DNA of 64,000 bases from Cercophora sp. LCS_1 (taxonomy: Eukaryota > Ascomycota > Sordariomycetes > Sordariales > Lasiosphaeriaceae): NCBI GenBank assembly GCA_036250225.1, contig JAPZLL010000003.1, positions 1,674,001-1,738,000 of the forward strand, read 5' to 3'. Shown here one piece after another: positions 11,312-21,702 of this stretch. The position numbers and the translations under genes are program-made. The first letter of the stretch is position 1. Every line of letters begins with the position of its first letter. Below the pieces are notes generated by a model. The model was not told the DNA's origin and searched no databases. It was given only the letters and a program-made list of their open reading frames with translations.

Positions 11312-11741
11312 AGTGAACTTGAACCGCTGGCCGTCTTAAAACTTTAGAGAAATGTGAATCAAAATGAGTATAATTGAGATGTCGAATGAATGCGCCTGTA
11401 AGCCCGCACTGTCAAGGTTTCCGATGAGATGTGAGAATAGAAGCTCGAGTCGAGGTGAGGTGGGACCCGCGCCAGGATGCACGCTGGCCTGGCGCCCCAC
11501 TCATCCCTCCCAAAGTCACAAGTGAGCCAAAGGCGAAACCCGAAGGGTGCCCCACGAAAACAGTCATAATAAACGCCGCCCGGACTTTTGCCCCTCGTTT
11601 GCCGCCCTCACAATCACCCACTTTCCACCCACTTTGAAAACATTCCCCGGACAACAACGCGCCGGGAACTTGCAAACTCCCAGAACCGAAAAAAATAAAA
11701 CCAACACAGAATCAAAGACAGCGCATACAACATCTGTCAAA
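11312..11741. promoter_or_regulatory. Divergent promoter region: 298-aa protein gene (-) / eIF1A (+)
   Basis: 430 bp separate two outward-facing start codons, so both promoters must lie here or overlap. No specific operator can be named. The eIF1A leader ends in an A-rich context with A at -3 (TGTCAAAATGCCC). Confidence 0.5.
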
Positions 11742-12429
11742 ATGCCCAAGAACAAGGGAAAGGGAGGCAAGAACAGGCGTAGAGGAAAGAACGAGAACGA
11801 GTAAGATTTACCCCTCGCTTCGCATCACAACAACGCTTCGCCCTGCGCCGGCATAAGCTAACCACACATGCGCGCAGCAACGAGAAGCGTGAGCTCACCT
11901 TCAAAGAGGATGGCCAAGAGTACGCACAGGTTCTCAAGATGCTGGGCAACGGCAGACTGGAGGCCATGGTACGTTTTTCCTGTCTCTGCGCATCCCACTG
12001 CGTCGAGCACCAACTGACCCGTTCGCCCCGCAGTGCTTCGACGGCGTCAAGCGCCTGGGTCTGATCCGCGGCAAGCTCCGGAAAAAGATCTGGATCAACA
12101 ACGGCGACATCATTCTCGTTTCTCTCCGCGAGTACCAAGATGAGAAGGGCGATGTGATTCTCAAGTATTCCGCCGACGAGGCCCGTTCTTTGTATGTTTC
12201 CACCCACCCCCCTATTTTTTTTTTTTTTTTTTTACCGACAAACAATACTAACCCCCACCAAAGGAAGGCCTATGGTGAGCTACCCGACAATGCCAAGATC
12301 AACGAGACCGACACTTTCGGCCCCAACGAAGACGGCGACTGTGGCTTCGAGTTCGACGAGGACCGCGATAGCGACAGCGATGCCGGCGACGCCAAGGGCG
12401 GCAAGGAGATTGAGATTGACGACATTTAA
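11742..12429 (+). CDS. TIF11: Translation initiation factor eIF1A
   Basis: Binds the A site of the 40S subunit and, with eIF1, promotes scanning and start-codon selection. Exons 11742-11800, 11878-11968, 12034-12191 and 12264-12429 give 157 residues, normal for the family. The basic N-terminal tail is MPKNKGKGGKNRRRGKNEND. The OB fold contains LTFKEDGQEYAQVLKMLGNGR and KLRKKIWINNGDIILVSLREYQ, and the acidic C-tail ends in EIEIDDI. Branch sites GCTAAC and ACTAAC precede the first and third acceptors. Intron 3 carries a run of T at about 12215-12233. Confidence 0.98.
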
Positions 12430-13168
12430 ACATGCATCGTTTTTCTGTCTTGCGAGGGAGCTCACCCTTCCCTTTATTCTGTTCCCAGAGCAGAGGGAAG
12501 CACAAAAAACTGTCTTCTCTCTCAAATCCCTTTTTTGGGCTTCCATGGTTTTTCCATGGAGAACAAACTGGGGATTCCCCGACAGTTGGTGTCTGCTCTC
12601 TCCACACGTCCATTACAACAAAACCAGGGAGGAGAAAGGGCCGGTCGTGGTGGGAGGGACGTCATGGCCTGGCTCGATCTCGGGAGGTGTTTTCCTTGAT
12701 TTCTCGCGCTTCGGTTCCAGTTAAGTGGATGGCTCGGTTTATGGGTTATGAATTACAGGCAACAGCGAACGGAGAGTGGGAAACTAGGGTGTTTCGTCTT
12801 TCGATAACGCAACTGTTAGCATGTGATTTTTGCGTAGACCGAGAAATTCATGCAGCCTCTCAAAAAATGCTTCCTTCGTGATCATGATACCATGTTTACC
12901 AAACGAGGTTTCAATTCCGACGATAAACTACTCTTGCAAGAATACAACTCCCTCACGTAGAAGGGAGCCCTGACGAAGAATAATGGCATAGGCAACGCAA
13001 TAATTCTCTCCAAAGATATTGCTTGTCTCTGCTGTAATGGAAGCCTGCCATTCGGCATCTCCTTTTGTCCACTATCCCGTAGGAACCCTCTTACTCTCCA
13101 GACTTTCGGCCCCTCACCACCATGATGTTCAAGGTTCACAAATGCTCCATAAACCTGCGAATACCCGC
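12430..13168. other. Convergent intergenic region, eIF1A / LAS17
   Basis: About 740 bp between two converging stops. No gene, RNA or repeat is supported; it should hold both 3' UTRs. Confidence 0.55.
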
Positions 13169-15158
13169 CTACCAATCGTCGTTATCAGACTCGTCATCTG
13201 CTCGAGTTAGAATTTTCCCGTCTCCAGTAGTGAGGGGTAATCAAAACTTACCGCTCCGACTGACTTTCTCTTTCCTCTTTTGCAGTGCAGCAGCCAACGC
13301 ATCTGCCATTCCACCACCACCAGCAGGCGCAACTCCAGCCGGAGGCAATCCACTACCATGCGGTCCGGTATCCTGTCCAGGAACGGCGGCAGCACTGCGG
13401 TCCCTGATCTGACTCCTGTCCACCTTCTTGAGCGCCTTGATGCCGCCCGCCTTCTGGATACCGTCCAGCATGGCGGAGCGGCCTGGATCGGCGCCGGCCG
13501 CTGGTAGAGCCGGTGCTGGCACGCTCGAGCTGTAACCCGAATCGCGGTTTGGTGGAGGTGGTGGGGGCGGGGGAGGAGGAACACCTCCGAGACCCGGGGC
13601 CGGGCCAGGGGGTGGCGGAGGGGGAGGCGGCGGGCCGCCAAAGCTGGGAGCGGGTCCCGGCGGTGGTGGAGGGGGTGGTGGTGGAGCTCCTGAGGATGGC
13701 AGCGGTGGAGGGGGTGGCGCGTGGGAAGACGGGAGAGGAGGGGGTGGCGGGGCGTTGGTAGAGGGTAATGGCGGCGGCGGTGGCGCGTTTGTAGATGGCA
13801 GTGGAGGTGGAACCGCGCCTCTAGCGGGTAGACTCGGGGCTGGTCGACTGCTCACCGGCGGAAGGGGAGGAGCGCTAGAAACAGGAGCCTTGGGGGGGAG
13901 CGGAGGAGGAACGCCGCCGACGTCTCTTGAGGGGGGTGGCGGGGGCACGGGTCCTCGGCTGGGGGGTGCTGGGGGAACGTTTCGTTGGCCGGCGAAAGCT
14001 GGAGGGACGCCAAAACGGTGTCCCTCTTCTCGCTCCTCGATCGGCTGCTTCGGTGGACGAGGGGGAGGTGGGGGACCAGGAGCTGGCGGCGCAGACCGTG
14101 GAGGCTCGTTTCGCACGTATTTCCCAGCGTCTGAGATGGGTGGCGGAACAGCAAACCTAGGCCGTGCGGCTGGAGGAGGCGAGTCGCGTGGTGGCGTCGG
14201 CTCTCGATGCACTGCCTCGATCTTGCCGGATCTCCTCGGCGCCGGAGGAGGCGGCGGGCCTCCGCGTCTCGGCAGCACAGGTGCCGACTCCGAGACGGAC
14301 CGTTGTGCTGGAGGAGGGGGCGGCACCCGCAAACTCCCCGAACCGTTCATGGGAGGAGGTGGTGGGCGAGACGCGGGAGTAGGGGCTGCTTGGGCCTGGG
14401 CTTGCTCCTCCTTGAGGAACTGGACAATGAAGTCCTGGTTGTCGCGAATAAAGTCATCGGTGAGACCCTTTGACGTCAGATCATCCCCAAAGTGCTCCCG
14501 CCACAGCGGATCAAATGCCTCCAAAGTCGCAAACTCGGATTTGGGGTTCAAGCCGTTGGTACTACCAGAACGAGAGTGGCTCAGGGGAGCACGCGGCGAT
14601 TCGGGCGGGGTTGGCGCCGACGAGTGTCGATGTCCACCGAAGATGCCTCCCAGCAATCCGTGGTGCTTATGGTGGCTACCAGCCGGCGCGCCGCCAAACG
14701 GCGTCTTTTGTGTTGCCCTGCTTGCGTTCTTTTCCCTGTCGTTCATCTTTTTCAAGAACTGCTTCGCCTCCTTCTCGTCAACAAATGACAGCCCCGCAAC
14801 GCACTCCTCGAGCTCGAACGTGTGGAAGAAGACTCGGTCCTGGTTGTAGTTCCATGTGTCAAAGATCTCCTGGTCCCATATGACGCCGCGGTTTCCCTCC
14901 TGTCCGCTGTTAGCCCATTTGCGCCCAGCGCTGGGGGAGCATGCTTACCGAAATATCCACCATCTTCAACCAGTAGGTGTTGCCGACCAAGTCGTTTGCT
15001 AGCACAACAGCCCCTTGCAAACCAGTGTAGGACCATTTTGATCGGTTGGGGTAGGCCACATAGAGCCTGGCGACGGCGACGGCCTGGATCTTGTTGGTCT
15101 GCTTGGGCACGAAGCGCTTGACAATCTCCTTGTCATTGTCGTCGAGAATGGACGGCAT
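13169..15158 (-). CDS. LAS17: Las17/WASP Arp2/3 activator
   Basis: Activates the Arp2/3 complex at endocytic actin patches. Exons 15158-14949, 14899-13252 and 13197-13169 give 628 residues. The N-terminal WH1 domain (about 10-115) includes VAVARLYVAYPNRSKWSYTG and RVFFHTFELEECVAG. A GBD-like segment comes next (LTDDFIRDNQDFIVQFLKE). About 250 residues of polyproline repeats (PPPPPLPSTNAPPPPPLPS and similar) would bind profilin and SH3 domains. A WH2 motif (SAMLDGIQKAGGIKALKKV) binds actin. The last exon is only 29 nt and supplies the acidic end DDESDNDDW, whose terminal Trp is the conserved Arp2/3 contact. Without that exon the protein would lack the A region, which supports the splice. Confidence 0.96.
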
Positions 15159-16216
15159 CGTAGGGACGGCAGCGGGTCAAAGCCGCAGTCGGTAGCGGCT
15201 GTTCAGTATCGCGCCCTATCTAGAGCTCGGAGAGGTGGCGGGCATGAGAGCTTGCTAGGAGGTGGCGGACGCTGCCTTGGTGTTGCGCGTACTTCTGTCT
15301 GTGTCGCAAGCGCAGGTTGGACCGTTGAAAGGCGAGCTGGGGCGCTAGCTGCTACAAGGGGCCGCGCTACAATGGGGGATGTTGAACAAAACCTTGAAAC
15401 CGGCTTCTCTCAATGGCTTCGAATGAGTGCGTGCTGGTAGAAAGTCAGCCGCCCAGTTTCGCTTCCTCGTTGGAGTTATGAAAAACGTTGCGTGAGGGAG
15501 GTTGTCGAGTTTCGGCTCCGTGGTGCGGTGCTTGCATCACCAGGCGTCGCGTCTGCTGATTCATGTTTCTGCAGTCTTTCAGGGTCCCGCCTCCGGGGAC
15601 AAAAATATACCGTGAGCTGAGATCATCCCACCAGTTGTGATCGGAATGGGCATGCTCTGTGCATATAACGGTTTGCAACATTCGGATTGTATTAAATTCT
15701 ATCTGATAGTTTGAAACAATCAACTAAGCTATCCAGATTTTTTCTGTGGCCTCGTAGCTTTTTTAAGCTTGTAGACTTTGAAGGTTCAAATATCTTGTAC
15801 GAATAGAAACCCGACTGACGCCGAGCCCCGGCCCCGCCAATAGTCTGCCGGAGGGAGCTCATCGCAGCCACTGTCCCCAACCGAACTATTCAGGAGCCAG
15901 GTTCCCCTGCAATTAACTCGGATGCGACGGAGGGACTTGTGCAGAACCGCGATGAAACACAAGAATGGACTATCAACCATCACAGCAAGACATGTTGCAA
16001 GACCCCGAGACCCTCTCTTCAGTTCTCCAGGAGTGCAGGAATGTGAAAGTACCTAAACATGCTAGATTGCCCCTCCCTTTATTACGGCCTGTCGTCATCT
16101 GGACTCTGTTGACACCAAAACACAGGTCCAAGCAAAAGGCAATTGAAGAGTTTCAGGTGAGAGTGTATTTATCAGCTAGATATATTCTATAAATGGCGAG
16201 CCCAACTAGATCCCGA
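15159..16216. other. Gene-free stretch upstream of LAS17
   Basis: About 1.06 kb. A short open frame starting at 15965 (+) was considered but has no motif, length or splice support. The part next to 15158 is the LAS17 promoter. Confidence 0.5.
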
Positions 16217-16480
16217 TCACTTGTTCAACTCCTGTGCCTTCGCCATCCGTTCCTCCTTCGTCCCCTCCTCTTTGACGTCCCCGATGTTCTGTGAGATCAC
16301 CGGCCCCGGCATTGCGTTGTGGGGAGCGAACTTGGACTTGATGTCATCCACAACCTTCTTGACGCCGGTATCCTGAACCTGTGATGCGAGCCTGTTAGTC
16401 ACGCAATCAAAAGACGGGCGAAGTAGCATTACTTGGTCGTTCGGCTTCTGCTCCTGAGTGTTCAACTTTCTGGAGTCCAT
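16217..16480 (-). CDS. Small unrecognised protein, 69 aa
   Basis: Exons 16480-16433 and 16378-16217. The intron has donor GTAATG, a TGACTAACAG branch region and a CACAG acceptor. The product reads MDSRKLNTQEQKPNDQ, then a helical middle (VQDTGVKKVVDDIKSKF), a Pro/Asn-rich linker (APHNAMPGPVISQ) and a Lys/Glu-rich helix ending in MAKAQELNK. It is hydrophilic, with no signal or membrane segment. I believe small proteins of this kind are conserved in filamentous ascomycetes, but I cannot name one. The intact splice and phase argue that it is real. Confidence 0.7.
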   Translation of the reverse strand: MDSRKLNTQEQKPNDQVMLLRPSFDCVTNRLASQVQDTGVKKVVDDIKSKFAPHNAMPGPVISQNIGDVKEEGTKEERMAKAQELNK

Positions 16481-17063
16481 GGCGGTTGATGGCTTATCGA
16501 TAAGGATAGGGGAAGATGGGTGTTTGGAGAGCGTTGCTGGATGACTTGTTCGGTAATACGATTATAGATTGCTTGGTGAATGGGGAAGAAGTCAAGGCTA
16601 GAATCCCAAATCGATATGCGATTGTCCCCTATTTAAACGTGGAAACTCAAGCTTGGTGCATGCTTTGTGCAATGGCGGACAGTTGAGCGATGACGTCGGG
16701 TCACGGGATTACGCGGGCTACCCCAGCCGGGCGGACGCGATCCGGTGCACAGGTGTGCATTCGATCGGCGGCAACCATCGTGACTTTTTCCAACAGACAG
16801 AGGCACCGCCACGTCGGTCAACAGCTGGCAGTTCAAAGTCGCCAGTTCAGTTCACCGTTCTTTTAATCCCAAATACAGCGTCAATCACAGGTCTTTGCTC
16901 AGGTGCGATGAGCTAGAGTGGAGTGTGCTGCCTACAACACCACTGACAGACGTTGCTTCGAAGAGGCGGTCTCGACCGATAACTGCGGTCAGCACGGCGC
17001 ATGCTCAACTACGATGATGCACCCGCGGATTTATGCCCACTTGAGATCTAAGCTCGGATCAAC
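16481..17063. promoter_or_regulatory. Divergent promoter region: 69-aa gene (-) / XPF (+)
   Basis: 583 bp between two outward-facing starts. No specific site can be named; no coding region seen. Confidence 0.45.
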
Positions 17064-19920
17064 ATGGCAACACCGAGCGCCCCGCAGCCGGTGAAGCTCT
17101 CTTTGCCCCTCGTATGTCCCGCGGTGAACTTCAGGATGATGGTGCAACTGACACATCGCATAGGTTTACCAGCAAAAATTGTTCGAGGAGCTGCGGAAAG
17201 AAGATGAGCTCGTCATTCTCGCTCGGGGTCTCGGCCTCATGCGTCTCATCACCAACTTGCTCCACTCGTATGATGCAGCTGGCAACAACCTGATTGTCGT
17301 TGTCAACGCTGAGGACAGGGAGAATGCTTGGATCGGAGAGGCTCTCGCCGAGCATGCCGCAATCAGCATGTCACCCAAGGCCCGGGGTTTGACCGTCGTC
17401 AACACCGACTTCACCAGTGTGGGAACACGCGAGAAGATGTATGCTGCTAGTGGCATCTTTAGCATCACCTCACGCATCCTTGTTGTGGACCTCCTGACGG
17501 GCCTTCTCAACCCAGAGACAATAACCGGCATTGTTTTGCTTCATGCCGATCGTGTGGTAGCCACCTCTCTCGAGGCCTTTATCTTGAGAATCTACCGACA
17601 GAAGAACAAAGTTGGGTTTCTTAAGGCGTTTTCGGACAACCCGGACCCCTTTACGATGGGATTCTCTCCACTTGCAACTATGATGAGGAACATGTTTCTT
17701 CGGAAGACGTCGTTGTGGCCGCGTTTCCACATGCATGTCGCCCAGTCACTCGAGGGGAAGAAAAAGGCAGAGGTCATTGAGCTGGAGGTGCCTATGACCG
17801 ATGCTATGAAGCAGATCCAGGCAGCCATCATGGAGTGTGTCGAAGTCAGCATCCACGAACTCAAAAAGGGTAACTCGGGACTAGAGATGGACGACTGGAA
17901 TCTGGACAGCGCTCTGCTCAAGAATTTCGACGTTATTGTCCGGAGACAGCTCGACCCAAATTGGCATCGAGTCAGCTGGAAAACAAAGCAGATCGTGGGC
18001 GATTTGACTGTTCTCAGAGGCTTGCTACAGTCTATTCTTGCCCTTGATGCAGTGTCCTTTCTCCAACAACTAGATACCATCCACGCGGCACACTCACCAC
18101 CTCCAGGGTCAACAAAGCAAACACAGCCCCCCTGGCTGTTCCTGGACGCCGCGCACACCATATTCGACACAGCAAAGAGGCGGGTGTACTCGGGAACACA
18201 AAAGACTGGACCCGACACATCTATCGACTCCCTCCACCCAGTTTTGGAGGAGCAACCGAAATGGGCTCTACTCGCTGATGTCTTGGAAGAAATTGATCGA
18301 GATATCTACTTCGATAGGTCGGCCCGTGACGATTCAAATGGAACCATACTGATTATGTGTTCCGACACGAATACTTGCCGGCAACTACGAGACTACCTTC
18401 AAACCATGCACGTCAAACCGAGGACGGAACAAAAGGTCGAAGAAATATACGATCCGGAAGAAGATGGACCTTCTGCCTCCTTCATGATGAGGAGAAAACT
18501 ACGCAACTATCTGAAGTGGAAACGAGAGTTTGCTCAGGTCAGCGCCAGTCTGTTCTCAGAAAACCAAAAAGCGTTGAGCGGTGCCGTCGATCCACGACTT
18601 GGCAAGAATAAACAGCCAGCGAATAAGCGACGACGAGTTCGTGGAGGCGGTGCCATCGGAGCAGCCCCCGGTCGGCTCGATAACGGGAGCATCGCACAGT
18701 ACTTTGAGAAGCCCAACGAAGTGGCCGAACTGATGGCCGAAATCCAAATTACCGAGGAGGAAGCCAAGCAAAAGGAGGACGTGGTAGAAGATCCCCTCGA
18801 GAACATGGACGACTACTACCAGCTCTATGAAATGAAAGATCTCGTTGTCATCCACGCCTATGACGGCGACCAGGATGAGCATGTCCTCGAAGAGGTCAAA
18901 CCAAAGTACATCATCATGTACGAGCCCGATGCCGCTTTCATCCGTCGCGTCGAAGTCTACCGATCCTCTCACAATGACAGAAATGTCAAGGTCTATTTCC
19001 TGTATTATGGGAACTCGGTGGAAGAACAGCGCTATCTAGCAACGGTCCGGCGAGAAAAGGATGCCTTCACCCGCCTCATCAAAGAACGCGCGAGCATGTC
19101 CGTGGTAATGACTACCGATGCTCACGGCGCAGAAGATCCGCAAGAGGCTTTCCTCCGCACCATCAACACCCGCATCGCCGGTGGTGGACGTCTGGCCGCA
19201 ACCGCCCAACCACCTCGTGTTGTCGTTGACGTTCGCGAGTTCCGGTCATCCCTTCCGTCTCTCCTCCACGGCCGCAACATGGTCATTGTGCCGTGCATGC
19301 TGACGGTAGGCGATTACATCCTGAGCCCAAGCATCTGCATCGAACGCAAAAGCGTCAGTGATTTGATCAGCTCATTCAAGGACGGTCGCCTTTACGCTCA
19401 GGCTGAGACAATGTTCCAGCACTACAAGTCGCCCATGCTCCTGATTGAATTTGACCAGAACAAAAGCTTCACTCTCGAGCCGTTTGCCGATTTCTCAGGT
19501 AGTCTTTCCAGCGTCAGCGCCGCGAACGCCGGCGCGAATGATCTCCAAAGCAAGATTGTTCTACTCACGCTGGCCTTCCCAAAACTACGAATCATTTGGT
19601 CGAGCTCGCCATACGAGACGGCAGAGATATTCGAGAGGTTGAAGACGCAAGAGCCCGAACCAGACCCCATTGCTGCTGTCAAGGCCGGGTTGGAGGGTGG
19701 GCAGGCAGAGGATCAAACCTTCAACACAGAGCCACAGGAGATGCTGGGTAAAGTCCCGGGCGTGACGATGAAAAACATTTCAAACTTGACGTTGGAAACG
19801 GAAAACATCAAGGAGGTTGCTAACATGGAGGCCAAGGACCTAGAGAAGTACGTCGGCAGGGAAGCGGCAACCAATATCGCTGGTTTCTTCAAGAAAGATT
19901 TGCTTGAAGATGAGGATTGA
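17064..19920 (+). CDS. RAD1: XPF/Rad1 structure-specific endonuclease (nucleotide excision repair)
   Basis: Cuts 5' of bulky lesions as a heterodimer with Rad10/ERCC1 (mus-38 is, from memory, the Neurospora equivalent). Exons 17064-17111 and 17164-19920 give 934 residues, the usual length. The first 16 residues come from a small exon: MATPSAPQPVKLSLPL joins VYQQKLFEELRKEDELVILARGLG, matching the XPF start. The helicase-like half lacks working Walker motifs, as expected. The nuclease site ERKSVSD is at about 743-749 (ERKxxxD), followed by LISSFKDGRLYAQ. A C-terminal (HhH)2 domain (about 876-925) contains LGKVPGVTMKNISNLT and mediates Rad10 binding. A basic KNKQPANKRRRVRGGG patch lies in the linker. 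Confidence 0.97.
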
Positions 19921-20176
19921 TAGTACGCAATCTTGAAAATAGTTCTAAACAAATGATGCTGATTGGGTATTTGTGTCCTACAACTACCAAGCAAAGACAT
20001 TGAGAAAGTGAAACTCCCAGCTCGGAAAAAAAGAGAAAAAAAAAAAGAAACCACCCGTGCCATCATATCATCTCTGCTTGGGGGTATCTGGTATCCATCA
20101 ATGCAACAAAGACAAGCACGCCCGCAATTACTTTATGACTTTCGTTTCCTCCCCGATTCAAGGCCTCAGCACGTCT

Positions 20177-20491
20177 TTAGACCCTCGTGGCTGTCGTATG
20201 CCGACGACGACCCCATCCGCGACGTGCTCCTGTCGTGTGCGTGCGGTGTCGACGACGTCCGCCACAGGTGTTGCAGGTCAGGAAGCCGACAATGGTGTCG
20301 AGAACGGTGATGACACCGTTGACGATGGCCATAATGATGCCGCCGATGCCGTTGATGATGGCCATGATGGTTCGCCCGATGGCTCGGAGGACGTTTTGGA
20401 TCTGCACAAATAACAATTAGTCTTCCAGTCGGGGATGTTGTTGTTGGTGGTGGTGGTGGGTGCAACACACGCAAGAAACGACGGCGCCCAT
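20177..20491 (-). CDS. Small membrane protein with N-myristoylation/palmitoylation motif, 81 aa
   Basis: Exons 20491-20471 and 20401-20177. The first exon encodes only MGAVVSC, after which the intron (donor GTGTGT, acceptor TGTGCAG) intervenes. Joined to IQNVLRAIGRTIMAIINGIG it gives a Gly2 myristoylation signal with Cys7 as a likely palmitoylation site. A long hydrophobic stretch rich in Ile and Gly (about residues 12-50) contains two similar halves (MAIINGIGGI and MAIVNGVITV). FLTCNTCGG and a basic tail (RRRHRTHTTGARRGWGRRR) follow. Such proteins seem common in filamentous ascomycetes, but I know no assigned function. The likely site is the cytoplasmic face of a membrane. Confidence 0.8.
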
Positions 20492-21702
20492 GGTGACGGT
20501 TTGTGTAGCGTAGCGCAGTGCAGTGCTGAGCGTTTGGTTCGGTTGTTTTGACTTGCTTGGTCTGGTATCGAGCGACGATGCGAATCTGATCTGAGAGAAA
20601 GAAGCACCAAGCACCCGAGAGCAGCAGCAAGTCCAGTCTTATATTTCCCGTCTTCCATCCCATTCCAGCTGGGCAGCCACCACCACCACCAATCTTGGCC
20701 AAATCGCTTTGCACTGACCGTGCTGGCTGGCTGGCTGGGTTGGCTGGCTTGCAGAATGATCTGTGACGTCACCAGCACCGTCACTGGCATTATTCCAGCT
20801 CTTTGTTTTCTGTTCCGTTCCGACCCCAACCCCAGCCAGGAACAGAGCAAGCGCCTGTCGATCGCACACAGACGCAAGCCACATGGCATGGACGTCACCG
20901 GCAAGCACGAACGGGGAGTCTTCCCCAAAAGGGGACTCGACCAATAATTGAGTTCCCTCACGCTCCGTCAGACAACATCGGAAGACGCCGTGTCGCCACA
21001 TTGAAGTGCGCGGAATTTGGGATATGGCGGCACGTTGCGTAAAGAATGAGTCTGACTTTTGACCCTGGCGCAACCACGCAAACGTGTCGGACGCACACTC
21101 TTCACACCGCGCGGGCGGGCGGACGATTTGCTCCTGTCGTGCGCATATGTGAACGGATCACCCCGCAGAAATTTAGATCAACTTATAACCAACATCGGAG
21201 CTAGTGCGCCATGCGTGATACAATACTAGAGAGAAGTCATCACAGTCAAGCGAGGGGTGGTCGCGGAAAGAGGTGGGGCTATGACGTCGTTGATCGCTGC
21301 GTGGCGGATGCCACCTGACGGGATGGATGCATGCTTGGTTAGCAGATGCCAAGAGAAGCTTCCCGCTCATGTGCGACTCCATTTCGGTGTCACAGCCAGC
21401 GGGCCGGCCGTGAGGCTCTGCGGAATCTTGGAGATGGAACGAGACATTTGGACCCTGGTGCTGTAATACCACGTCATTTTGAGCTTGGCTTCAGGGTCTT
21501 TTTACCCCATCAACACAGACATCGCGGCGGCAGGATCCCTGGGAAAAACATGACAGCTGATGCCGAGTATCATCAAGCGTATTTGCTCATATCCTCATGG
21601 TTGGAGGCCAGCATACAGCGCCGGCAACAAATATCCCAGTGACTTCACATGGGTATCTAGTCTACAACAGTCGAACCCAACCGGAATACACCGTCAACTG
21701 AT
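20492..21702. other. Gene-free stretch upstream of the 81-aa membrane protein gene
   Basis: 1.2 kb. No supported gene on either strand; the left end is the promoter and leader of the gene ending at 20177, the right end the SMC5 3' flank. A purely compositional feature is a short run of TGGC(TGGC) units near 20725-20750. Confidence 0.5.

Noticed and set aside
13755..14849. 364-codon Gly-rich frame opposite LAS17
   Set aside because: It is the reverse complement of the LAS17 polyproline region; LAS17 has domain and splice support.
15965..16192. 75-codon plus-strand frame starting MDYQPSQQDMLQ
   Set aside because: No motif, no clear exon continuation; a CAG/GTGAGA donor-like site at its end is not enough.
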